DNA of 54,407 bases, taken from contig JAAUQL010000031.1 of assembly GCA_012033595.1 (NCBI GenBank), positions 1-54,407 on the forward strand, in the 5' to 3' direction. How positions within the stretch are numbered: position 1 is the stretch's first letter; every line of letters begins with the position of its first letter. Below, piece after piece: positions 44,704-52,820 of this stretch. The notes below the pieces were generated by a model that did no database searches, was not told the origin of the DNA, and was given only the letters and a program-made list of their open reading frames with translations. The position numbers and the translations under genes are program-made. This DNA comes from Cyclobacteriaceae bacterium. Its GTDB lineage: Bacteria > Bacteroidota > Bacteroidia > Cytophagales > Cyclobacteriaceae.

Positions 44704-45252
44704 CTAGAATAGCGAACTACCCTGATAAACCGCCGATTCGGAAAGTGCTTTGATGATGCCGGAAAAGATGATGCGGTCACCAAAATCACCATTGACCTTG
44801 GCCATAGCCTGCCCTGTTGGGTTTACGGAGATGGCCAGTGTGGCAGCACCCATACCCCGACCTTGAAATCTCAGGGTGACTACCGGGTTGCCTTTTGCTT
44901 TGCCTGCTTTTAACTCATATTTAGTCACATTGCCCTGTATTGTTACGCCACCTACGCCATTCCATCCTATCAGTTCATCAAAGCCCAGCTGCATCACACC
45001 GTTCGTCCCCTGAATACCTACAAAGTTGATGGTGGGATTGATCTGATAGCTCACATTGTACCTGTCAAAAACCGTATGTGCTTCCAGTACCCATTCCTGG
45101 CTTTCCAATAAGTCTAACATGGCTTTTTTCTGTGCGATCTGCTGCTGCAACTCAAGCTCTTTTCTTTCTTTTTTCGAAATTTTCTGGTTTTGAGCTATCA
45201 GGCAGGCAGGATAGGCCATCAACATGGCTATACAACAGAGTACTATTCGCAT
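44704..45252 (-). CDS. DUF4251 family envelope protein
   Basis: The 182-residue protein has a signal sequence (IVLCCIAMLMAYPACLIA), a basic/charged coiled stretch (QKISKKERKELELQQQIAQK) and a DUF4251 domain (LESQEWVLEAHTVFDRYNV; NFVGIQGTNGVMQLGFD; VTLRFQGRGMGAATLAISV). DUF4251 proteins are found mainly in Bacteroidota; function unknown. It lies between the GT39-type gene and ssb, all on the same strand; a terminator separates it from ssb. Confidence 0.83.
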   Translation of the reverse strand: MRIVLCCIAMLMAYPACLIAQNQKISKKERKELELQQQIAQKKAMLDLLESQEWVLEAHTVFDRYNVSYQINPTINFVGIQGTNGVMQLGFDELIGWNGVGGVTIQGNVTKYELKAGKAKGNPVVTLRFQGRGMGAATLAISVNPTGQAMAKVNGDFGDRIIFSGIIKALSESAVYQGSSLF

Positions 45253-45304
45253 CGAGATAGGTTATGGGTTTTGGTATCTCTAATTTCTGCATTTCCATCG
45301 ATAT

Positions 45305-45327
45305 TTAAAGCTTTTTTGAAGCTTTAA
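45305..45327. other. inverted repeat TTAAAGCTT/AAGCTTTAA
   Basis: A perfect 9-bp stem with a 5-nt loop lies between the ssb terminator and the DUF4251 start codon. It could be a second terminator or a regulatory hairpin in the DUF4251 leader. Confidence 0.4.
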
Positions 45328-45349
45328 TATTGTGTTTGCCATTAAATGT

Positions 45350-45385
45350 AAAAAGGCCAATCCGACAGGGGTAGATTGACCTTTT
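45350..45385 (-). terminator. Rho-independent terminator after ssb
   Basis: On the minus strand AAAAGGTCAATC pairs with GATTGGCCTTTTT around a CTACCCCTGTC-type loop. It ends the ssb transcript and lies inside the apparent extension of the uncorrected ssb frame, evidence that the extension is not real. Confidence 0.85.
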
Positions 45386-45415
45386 GCAGCTATATTGATG
45401 TTTGACTTTGCGAAA

Positions 45416-45756
45416 TTATTTACCCGGCTTGCCAGCATCACAATGTCGTTGACTACGATTTCGGTAACGGTTTTTTTCTCCCCGTTCTTGTCTTCGTAAT
45501 TTCTGTAGTTCAACTTGCCATCTACTGCTATCTGGCTTCCTTTGTGCAGGTATTTTTCGGCTATATCGGCGGTTTTTCCCCAGACTACCAGATTGTGCCA
45601 CTGGGTGTCTTCTACCTTTTCGCCGTTGGTGTTGCTGTAAGACTCGGTGGTGGCCAATGATAAACTAGCTTTTTTCTTTCCGGAGTCGAAGATTTTGATT
45701 TCAGGATCTTTACCAAGGTTACCAATCAGTTGTACTTTGTTTCTAAGACTGTTCAT
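45416..45756 (-). CDS. ssb: single-stranded DNA-binding protein, probable one-base frame break at its end
   Basis: SSB coats single-stranded DNA in replication and repair. The ATG at 45756 (MNSLRNKVQLIGNLGKDPEI) starts the OB fold with DTQWHNLVVWGKTADIAEKYL and KGSQIAVDGKLNYRNY. An uncorrected frame runs on upstream to 45972 and downstream to 45280, but the upstream part has no family match and the downstream part crosses a terminator. Adding one base near 45425-45432 brings in a stop at 45416 after PGK and gives 113 residues, the usual size of the short Bacteroidota SSB without an acidic tail. The correction is less certain than in the other genes. Confidence 0.82.
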
Positions 45757-46167
45757 GACATTAAAATTTAAAGGTTTACAATAATATGTTTGTGGTGAAC
45801 TGATGCGACAAAGTAAAGGGGGGCAAGTCGATTGATTCGTTTGATATACGATTACTTGCGGGTAAGATACGTTTGTACCCGTTTGTACCCGTTTGTAAAC
45901 GATTAGACTTATATTATCCTTTTTACGGATAGGTGAGATGATCAATGATTTAGAGAAGGACAGAAAGCTCAACCTTTGAATAATGACGAAATGAAACGTA
46001 CCATGCTTTTAATACCAGTCGGACAAGAGTGAACAAAGACCAGCACGCCAAAAAATAGGTCATCTGGCGTAAAGTATTAATTTTGAGAATGAAAAAAATT
46101 TTTTTAATTAAAAGAGGTTTGACAACTTGAAGTTTCAACATGCCAAACGCCACAGAATTAAACCGAT
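45757..46167. other. 411-bp divergent gap between ssb and the zinc-ribbon gene
   Basis: The gap contains the 10-bp repeat array at 45870-45900 and an element close to TAnnTTTG on the minus strand about 55 bp before ssb. No RNA gene or ORF is supported. Confidence 0.45.
45870..45900. repeat. three 10-bp tandem repeats upstream of ssb
   Basis: CGTTTGTACC occurs twice in tandem, then CGTTTGTAAA, exactly 10 bp apart (one helical turn). The array lies 114-144 bp before the ssb start codon. Confidence 0.75.
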
Positions 46168-46527
46168 ATGGACAATAAATGCCTCGAATGTGGAGATCCT
46201 TTTGTAGGGCGCAGCGACAAGAAATTTTGTTCTGACCAATGTCGCACCAGCTATTACAACAAGCAAAATGCCGATAGCACCAACTATATGCGCAATGTGA
46301 ACAGGATTTTGCGGAAGAACAGGAAAATTTTGGCTGATCTCAACCCCAATGGAAAGTCTAAAGTAGGAAAGGCCAAACTGCTGGATATGGGGTATAATTT
46401 TAACTATTTCACGAATGTTTATAAAACCAAATCTGGCAAAATATACTATTTCTGCTATGAGCAGGGCTATTTGCCGATCGAAGACAATCAGTTTGCTCTG
46501 GTGATCAGGGAGGAATACGTTACTTAG
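46168..46527 (+). CDS. zinc-ribbon protein of unknown function
   Basis: The 119-residue protein begins with a treble-clef-like zinc site: CLECGDPFVGRSDKKFCSDQC (Cys pairs at residues 5/8 and 21/25), a pattern seen in small nucleic-acid- or protein-binding ribbons. A basic section follows (RILRKNRKILADLNPNGKSK) and then a conserved-looking C-terminal part (GYNFNYFTNVYKTKSGKIYY). It resembles widespread Bacteroidota hypothetical proteins with this zinc finger. Function unknown. Its stop overlaps the stop of the opposing AhpD-like gene by 4 bp. Confidence 0.82.
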   Translation: MDNKCLECGDPFVGRSDKKFCSDQCRTSYYNKQNADSTNYMRNVNRILRKNRKILADLNPNGKSKVGKAKLLDMGYNFNYFTNVYKTKSGKIYYFCYEQGYLPIEDNQFALVIREEYVT

Positions 46528-46898
46528 CGGGGGTGTTCCTGCGTATGGTATTCAATCACTTTCATGGCAAACCTGCTGGCTACCGTGGCAGGCCCGCCAC
46601 CCATTTCCATGCCAACGCCGATGGCTTCGATGATTTCCTCTTTGGTACCTCCCGAAGAAAGCGCTTCTCTGATGTGCCATTCCATGCAGGATTCGCAATT
46701 GATATAAATGGAGATTCCTATCGCTACCATCTCTTTATATTTTTTGCCAAGTTTACCCACGGCATAGGCTTGATTTTCCAGGTCGATAAAAGCATTGTAA
46801 ACCTTCGACCGTTGTTCGAAATACGCGTGTCCCCGCTTGCGATCAGCAATGAGGTTTTCAATTTTCTGAATATCAGATTTGTTGAGCTCAGGAGTCAT
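46524..46898 (-). CDS. carboxymuconolactone decarboxylase/AhpD-like protein
   Basis: The 124-residue protein belongs to the CMD/AhpD fold. It has the redox motif CESCMEWHI (CxxC with the partner His), KKYKEMVAIGISIYINCE before it and EEIIEAIGVGMEMGGGPATVA after it. CxxC members act as alkylhydroperoxide reductase-type peroxidases or disulfide proteins. I chose the ATG at 46898; a longer frame to 46934 adds MYFSCWYNLYLS, which has no family support. Confidence 0.9.
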   Translation of the reverse strand: MTPELNKSDIQKIENLIADRKRGHAYFEQRSKVYNAFIDLENQAYAVGKLGKKYKEMVAIGISIYINCESCMEWHIREALSSGGTKEEIIEAIGVGMEMGGGPATVASRFAMKVIEYHTQEHPR

Positions 46899-47153
46899 GG
46901 ATAAATATAGGTTGTACCAACATGAAAAGTACAAAAAATATCAACTCTGTTCACGAATTGATTTGTGTTGTTCTATTCTATGGGTAAGAGCAATCTGAAG
47001 ATGTTAATCATAAAAAAAAAATTAACATGGTATAATTCAACCGGGCGACATGGGGATTGGTGACTTGATAATGGAATGAAGAGCGGGTATGGGGCTATAG
47101 AAAACGCACTGTTGTTTTTTTACTAAACTAAAGTGAACGCTCGCCAGGAAGCA

Positions 47154-49588
47154 CTAACCCATTAATACCTTTACCTGCACCACCTCTTTCCCATCCATCG
47201 GAGTAATCAAATTGCCACCAATCGTTACCCCATCTACGCTTATTTCCTTTACCCCTTTCGACACCCCGGCCGGGTTGAGTACTTGTATTTGATAGGTGAC
47301 TCCCCGGAATGTGCGCGTTACCCGAAATTGCTTCATGTCTTTGGGTAGGCAAGGATCTATTTTCAGCCCTTCATAGTCTGCCCTGATGCCCAGAATAAAT
47401 TGAGTAATAGCGTAATAATTCCAGGCGGCAGTGCCGGTAAGCCAGGAATTTTTGGCTTCTCCGGGTTTGTAGGCATCTTTTCCGGCGATCATTTGCGCAT
47501 AGACGTAGGGTTCGGTGCGGTGCAGTTCGCTTATGTCCTCGAGATAGGCCGGGGCTATGCGTTTGTAGTAGTCAAAAGCACGGTCGCCGTTGGCAACTAT
47601 AGTTTCAGCGATCATGATCCACGGGTTGTTGTGGCAAAAAATACCCACATTTTCCTTGTAGCCTTCCGGGTATGTGCTGATTTCTCCCAGTTCGACATGG
47701 TACTTGCTGAATGGGGGATTGTTGAGCACCAAACCATATTGGCAAGCCAATCGATCATGTACGGCTTTTAGTGCTTTTTCCGGGTAGCCTTTTTCAGTCC
47801 TATTTCGGCCATGGAGCAAAAACCCTGGGCTTCTATAAATATTTGAGCTCCTTTATTTTCGTGGGTGCCCACCTTTCTGCCGAAGTGATCATAGGCTCGC
47901 AGATACCATTCGCCATCCCATCCGTGTGCTATCACTGCCAGCTCCATCGATTCAATTTCTTGAAGCGCCAGGCCGGCTTCTTCTTGCAGTCCTTTATGTC
48001 GGCAAATTTTCACAAATTCTCTTCCATACAATACGAACATGCCGGCAATGAATACCGACTCAGCTTTACCACCTTCTTTGTTTTCTGTAGTTTGAAAAGA
48101 TTCGTCCGGATTAGTGGAAAAGCAGTTCAGGTTGAGGCAATCGTTCCAGTCGGCACGGCCAATGAGCGGCAAGTGATGAGCGCCTTTGTTGCTGACTACA
48201 TGGTAAAATGACCGCTTTAAGTGTTCAAAAAGCGAAGCTGAATTTTGTTCATTGTTGTCGAAAGGTACTTCCACATCGAGTATCGCCCAATCACCGGTCT
48301 CTTTGATGTACTCCGATACCGAGAGGATGAGCCATAGGGGGTCGTCATTGAAATTGCCTCCGATTTCGTGGTTGCCACGTTTGGTCAGTGGTTGATATTG
48401 ATGATAGGCTCCGCCATCTTCAAATTGGGTAGAAGCGATATCGATGATACGCTCTTTGGCACGGTCGGGGGCCATGTGCACAAAGCCAATCAGGTCCTGG
48501 TTGCTGTCTCTGAAGCCCATGCCGCGACCTATGCCCGACTCGAAAAAGGATGCACTTCGCGAAAAGTTATAGGTGATCATGCATTGATATGGGTTCCAGA
48601 TATTCACCATACGGTTCAGCTTTTCGTCGTCGCTGTGCAGTCGATATACCGAAAGCAGTTTGCTCCAGTAGTCCTGCAATTCGGCTAAAGCCAAATCAAC
48701 ACTTTTGCCATCCGGAAATTTGCGGATCATGGCATTGGTTCTGGATTTGTTGATCACTTTTGGGGCGACAAATTTCTCTTCTTCCTTGTTTTCGACATAG
48801 CCCAGGATAAATACATATTCTTTTTCATCACCGGGCTTGAGGGTCACTTCGAGACAGTGCGATGCAATTGGCGACCAACCATGAGCCTCAGAATTGGTGG
48901 CCTTACCCGCCAGCACGGCATCGGGCGTGTCAAATCCATTGTAGAGTCCCAAAAAGGATTCCTTATCGGTATCGAAACCAGCGATTTCGGCATTTACCGA
49001 GTAGAATGCATAATGATTTCGTCGTTCGCGGTATTCTGTTTTGTGGAAAATCACGTTGCCATCTATTTCCACCTCGCCGGTATTAAAATTTCTCTGAAAA
49101 TTGGTTTGATCGTCCTGGGCATTCCAAAGGCACCATTCTACAAAAGAAAAAAGCTGTATTTTTTTTAGCTTTTCGCTGGTGTTTTTTAAAATCACCTTTT
49201 GCACTTCGCCCCAAAAACCCAGTGGAACCGTGTAGGTGATTTGAGCTTCCAGACCATCTTTTGCTCCTGTAATTTTTGTGTATCCCAATCCATGCCGGCA
49301 TTCGTATTTGTCAAGCGGGGTTCTCACAGGTTTCCACCCTGGGCTCCACACTGTATTTTCATCTTTGATATAGAAGTATTTGCCACCGTCATCTACCGGA
49401 ATATTGTTGTAGCGGTATCGCGTAATCCGCCGTAGTTTGGCATCTTTAAAGAAGCTATACCCACCGGCTGTGTTCGAAATCAATGAATAAAAATCATGGT
49501 TCCCCAAATAATTGATCCAGGGATATGGTGTCTTGGGATCGGTGATCACGTATTCGCGTTTGCTGTCGTCGAAATATCCGTATTTCAT
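47154..49588 (-). CDS. GH94 cellobiose-phosphorylase-like enzyme, with one-base frame break
   Basis: GH94 enzymes split beta-linked disaccharides with phosphate, yielding a sugar 1-phosphate. The N-terminus ([15 protein letters not shown], then [20 protein letters not shown]) and the catalytic acid segment [11 protein letters not shown] are the cellobiose-phosphorylase type. The frame from 49588 leaves family sequence after [17 protein letters not shown] at about 47790, and the C-terminal part ([21 protein letters not shown] onward) is in another frame. One extra base in the run TTTTT at 47790-47794 joins them into 811 residues, the family length. No signal peptide, so it is cytosolic. Substrate (cellobiose or related) is inferred. 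It follows an SSS symporter, which probably brings in the substrate. Confidence 0.9.
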
Positions 49589-49669
49589 ATGTTAGTTTTT
49601 CATACGCCTGTGGGCTGATGGATTTCAGCAATATATTTATTTTTCAACTCCATCATTTGCTTTTAATTT

Positions 49670-51514
49670 TTATTCAGCAAGATGGGGTTTGTCTGTAGGG
49701 AGCCTATCATACCAGGTTTTCTTTAAAATATAGGAGGTAATAAGGGTGATGAGCAGCGTGACTATAAATGGTACTACCTCCATCAACACCAGGTAAATAG
49801 GCAATATGACCAGGGCAGTCTGCCAAATGATGCCAATAGCAACGTTGAACATATCCATTTTAAAATTTTTGTTGGCTTTAAAATCAGGGTCTTCTGCCAC
49901 TACCTTATCGTGGATGGGTTTCCAAAATCCCCATGGTCGCACATTTTTATAAAAAGCCTTTAGCACGTCGTCATTTACGGGTGGCGCCAGATAAGTGCCC
50001 ACCATACAAGCGATTACAGATATGAGCAACATAAGCGGGAAGGTGTATAAGTCTAACACACCATCGAAAATAAACCTGAAAGTAAGCGCTGGCACCAGTC
50101 CGCCCACCATGCCAAAGAAAAATCCATTGCCATTGAATCTCCACCAATACCACTTCAACATGTTTGCGGCAACATAGCTGCCGTATAGCCCTCCGACGAT
50201 CCACTGCAACACATCGTTGACATCCTTGGCGAAGAAACCAAAGACAATACTGATCGCCACCATGATGAGCCCGGCGATGTAATTGATGCTCTTGATTTTT
50301 ACATTGTCGGCTTCGGGGTTGATGTATTTGAGGTAAATATCGTTGACAATATAAGCCTGCGTGGCATTGAGGGTTCCTGCAAAGGTGGACATAAAAGCTG
50401 CCAAAAGCCCGGCGAGCAGCAAGCCGAGAAAGCCCACAGGAATAAATTCGTTGATGGCGGAGGGCAAAATCTGTTCAAAATCCAGCCTGCCTGCCACCAT
50501 AAGGTTGAGCTTGTCATAGTACAACAAGCCCAGCACCGCAAAGCCTGCAATCATCAAGTATCTGATGGGCATGAGGATAAGCGACACGGAGCCACTCATG
50601 AGTGCAGCTTCTCTTTCAGACTTGGTGGACAGGATTTTTTGCATGTCGTAGGTAGGAGCGGGGCCGGCCAGACTGACCAGTACGCCTTTGAATACCATCA
50701 TCATAAAAAGGATGGAAAACAAAGAAAACCCATCTTCTCTAATTTTTACGTTCACTTCACTGATTATTCCGTTCCAATCGAGATCGAGGTTCCAACCAAA
50801 AATAGGCGAGGCCCACCCGTCCGGAACGATCAATTGGTTTTCGGATAGGGCCATCATGGCCAGTGCAGCTATGAGAATGGAAGATATAGCCATAATAAGG
50901 TATTGGATCACATCTGCCCACACTATACTCATCATTCCGCCCAGCAGCGAATAGAATATGGCAAAGCAGGTAAAGATGATTCCATAGAAATGTGGTACAT
51001 ATTCCAGAGGTACGTCAAAGGGGATATACTGGCTGGTGAATTCCCAGGGGATAAAAATCATCACGAATTTGCCCAGCCCGATAAAGCCATACGTAAGGTA
51101 GCCCAAGCCCATGATGAGGGCGAAGACCACCACGATGATATGGGAGAGTTTGGCACTCTTTTTAAAACCAAAGCGGGTGCCTATCCATTCTGCTCCGGTG
51201 GTCACATTGGAGCGGCGAAGCCACATCGACAAAAATACCATGAGAAAGATCTGATTGAATATGGGCCATAGCCATGGCAACCAGATGCTCTTAACCCCAT
51301 AGACGAACAGTACAGTCACGAGCCACACCGTGCCGGAAATATCGAACATACCCGATGCATTAGACAAGCCGAGGAGGTACCATGGTAGTTCGTTGCCGCC
51401 CAGCATATAGGAGTTCTTGCTCCGTTGAGCGCGTTTTTTCAGTACCAGTCCTATCACCACCGTAGAGGCCAGATAGGCACAGATTATCAGGATGTCGTAA
51501 ATTCCAAGTTTCAT
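49670..51514 (-). CDS. sodium:solute symporter (SSS/SLC5 family)
   Basis: The 614-residue protein has about fourteen membrane helices. SSS-type features are the start LGIYDILIICAYLASTVVIGL, RSKNSYMLGGNELPWYLLGLS and GTVWLV near the first helices, SIVWADVIQYLIMAISSI in the middle, and AFMSTFAGTLNATQAYIVND (sodium-site helix) near residue 380. SSS proteins import sugars or other solutes with sodium. The gene sits between a Nudix-type regulator and the GH94 gene on the same strand (24 and 81 bp gaps), consistent with uptake of the phosphorylase substrate. Confidence 0.93.
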   Translation of the reverse strand: MKLGIYDILIICAYLASTVVIGLVLKKRAQRSKNSYMLGGNELPWYLLGLSNASGMFDISGTVWLVTVLFVYGVKSIWLPWLWPIFNQIFLMVFLSMWLRRSNVTTGAEWIGTRFGFKKSAKLSHIIVVVFALIMGLGYLTYGFIGLGKFVMIFIPWEFTSQYIPFDVPLEYVPHFYGIIFTCFAIFYSLLGGMMSIVWADVIQYLIMAISSILIAALAMMALSENQLIVPDGWASPIFGWNLDLDWNGIISEVNVKIREDGFSLFSILFMMMVFKGVLVSLAGPAPTYDMQKILSTKSEREAALMSGSVSLILMPIRYLMIAGFAVLGLLYYDKLNLMVAGRLDFEQILPSAINEFIPVGFLGLLLAGLLAAFMSTFAGTLNATQAYIVNDIYLKYINPEADNVKIKSINYIAGLIMVAISIVFGFFAKDVNDVLQWIVGGLYGSYVAANMLKWYWWRFNGNGFFFGMVGGLVPALTFRFIFDGVLDLYTFPLMLLISVIACMVGTYLAPPVNDDVLKAFYKNVRPWGFWKPIHDKVVAEDPDFKANKNFKMDMFNVAIGIIWQTALVILPIYLVLMEVVPFIVTLLITLITSYILKKTWYDRLPTDKPHLAE

Positions 51515-51538
51515 AAATTGGGGTTTAAAAAATTAATA

Positions 51539-52276
51539 TTATACAGAAAAATTGAGTATATCCGATTTGGTTTTTTCGTAAACATCCCGACTAAAAATAT
51601 AGTACCTGGCGGGCTTGTGCGAGACGCCTTTTTGCTTTTCATCCAGTTGAATGAGGTATTTCATTTTTGAGACTTTCTTTCTGAAATTACGCTTGTCAAA
51701 TTCCATGTCAAACACTACTTCGTAGAGCTTCTGAAGTTGACTTAGTGTAAATTTCAATGGAAGCATTTCATAGCCAATCGGTTCGTTTTGCAATTTCACT
51801 TGCAATGATTTCAGCGCTTGGGCGAGGATGATGTCATGATCGAAGCCGAGATTCCTGATCTCCGAGATCGGATGCCAGTCCACGTTGCGGTCTTTTTTCT
51901 GTATGCTCACCTCCTTGCAGTTGAGCAGTGAAAAATAGCAGACAGAAACCACCCGTTCTTCAGGGTTTTTGCCTTCTTTTTTTAGCCATAGTTGGTCATT
52001 CTTTTTTAAGAGCCTACCGGGGTCTTCGGGGGCGTAGAATTGCTCCAAATAGATATTATCGAGTCCTGTAAGATTGTTGAGCACCCTCTTGGCGGCATCA
52101 ACGAGATTTTCATCTACATACACATGATTGCCCGCAAGGGTATAATCGGAAAAAATCACTTCTTTGGTTTCAGGGTGAAGGTATGTTCGCTCTACCAGGA
52201 GCACATTCAGTTTTTCAAAGTCAAATCCAAAAATCACACAATCTACTGAAATATTTGGGTGAAGCTGTTTCTGCAT
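51539..52276 (-). CDS. NrtR-type regulator with degenerate Nudix domain
   Basis: The 245-residue protein has an N-terminal Nudix-like fold (VDCVIFGFDFEKLNVLLVER at 11-30; box at about 49-72) and a C-terminal winged-helix part (LKFTLSQLQKLYEVVFDMEF, then FRKKVSKMKYLIQ). The Nudix box lacks its catalytic glutamates: at the REUxEExGU segment it reads RVLNNLTGL. This fits the NrtR class, where the domain binds a sugar derivative as ligand; relatives in Bacteroidota regulate arabinose and other sugar genes. As the first gene of the unit it probably controls the SSS symporter and GH94 enzyme. The effector is unknown. Confidence 0.88.
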   Translation of the reverse strand: MQKQLHPNISVDCVIFGFDFEKLNVLLVERTYLHPETKEVIFSDYTLAGNHVYVDENLVDAAKRVLNNLTGLDNIYLEQFYAPEDPGRLLKKNDQLWLKKEGKNPEERVVSVCYFSLLNCKEVSIQKKDRNVDWHPISEIRNLGFDHDIILAQALKSLQVKLQNEPIGYEMLPLKFTLSQLQKLYEVVFDMEFDKRNFRKKVSKMKYLIQLDEKQKGVSHKPARYYIFSRDVYEKTKSDILNFSV

Positions 52277-52369
52277 AAAAAGGTATTATGGATTAATGTT
52301 TAAGTCTTAGGTAAAAGGAATGGGAATAGGTCGAAAAAAATTCGGTCTAATTTAATTTAATCCACACAT

Positions 52370-52403
52370 AAAAAAAAAAGTGTACATGGTACACTTTTTT
52401 TTT
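52370..52403 (-). terminator. Rho-independent terminator after the biotin-carrier gene
   Basis: AGTGTAC and GTACACT form a 7-bp stem around ATG, flanked by runs of at least eight A and eight T. It lies 63 bp after the carrier stop on the minus strand and is symmetric. Confidence 0.85.
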
Positions 52404-52465
52404 AAATACATTTTAATAATCCAGGTCTGGTGAGATCGATGGCAAAAATAACAGCCAAATTTTCG

Positions 52466-52789
52466 CTAGGCTTTGGGTTTTATTTCCACCATCAGGTGTT
52501 TTTTGGGTATGGTTTCACCCTTTTCCACATTGATCAGTTTAATGGTACCGTCAAATGGCATCACCACCCGGTTCTCCATTTTCATAGCTTCGTGGATCAG
52601 CAATATCTCACCTTCCTTCACTTGCTGGCCTTCTTTTACTTTGATATCGAGTATAGTGCCTGGTATCACCGACATTATCTGATTCGGATTGGGTCGCGAC
52701 CATTTGACCCTGTTCCGGTATTTCCTGGTCAGGGTCGTTTTGTATTCTGCAATAAAAACCCTAAAGGTCTCTAATTTCTCTTTTTCCAT
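52466..52789 (-). CDS. biotin carboxyl carrier subunit of an acyl-CoA carboxylase
   Basis: The 107-residue protein is a biotinyl/lipoyl attachment domain. Lys70 in the canonical motif EAMKMEN is the biotin site; IPGTILDIKVKEGQQVKEGE before it and DGTIKLINVEKGETIPKKH after it complete the fold. The N-terminal 38 residues are a linker region (RKYRNRVKWSRP). With the upstream carboxyltransferase subunit it forms part of a propionyl- or acetyl-CoA-type carboxylase. A biotin carboxylase subunit is not in the window. The two genes are 31 bp apart on the same strand. Confidence 0.93.
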   Translation of the reverse strand: MEKEKLETFRVFIAEYKTTLTRKYRNRVKWSRPNPNQIMSVIPGTILDIKVKEGQQVKEGEILLIHEAMKMENRVVMPFDGTIKLINVEKGETIPKKHLMVEIKPKA

Positions 52790-52820
52790 GTAGTGTTAAT
52801 TTTTTTTCGTAGGCAATTTG

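Noticed and set aside
45757-45972. N-terminal extension of the ssb frame to 45972
   Set aside because: The segment covers the upstream repeat array and matches no SSB; the ATG at 45756 begins the conserved OB fold.
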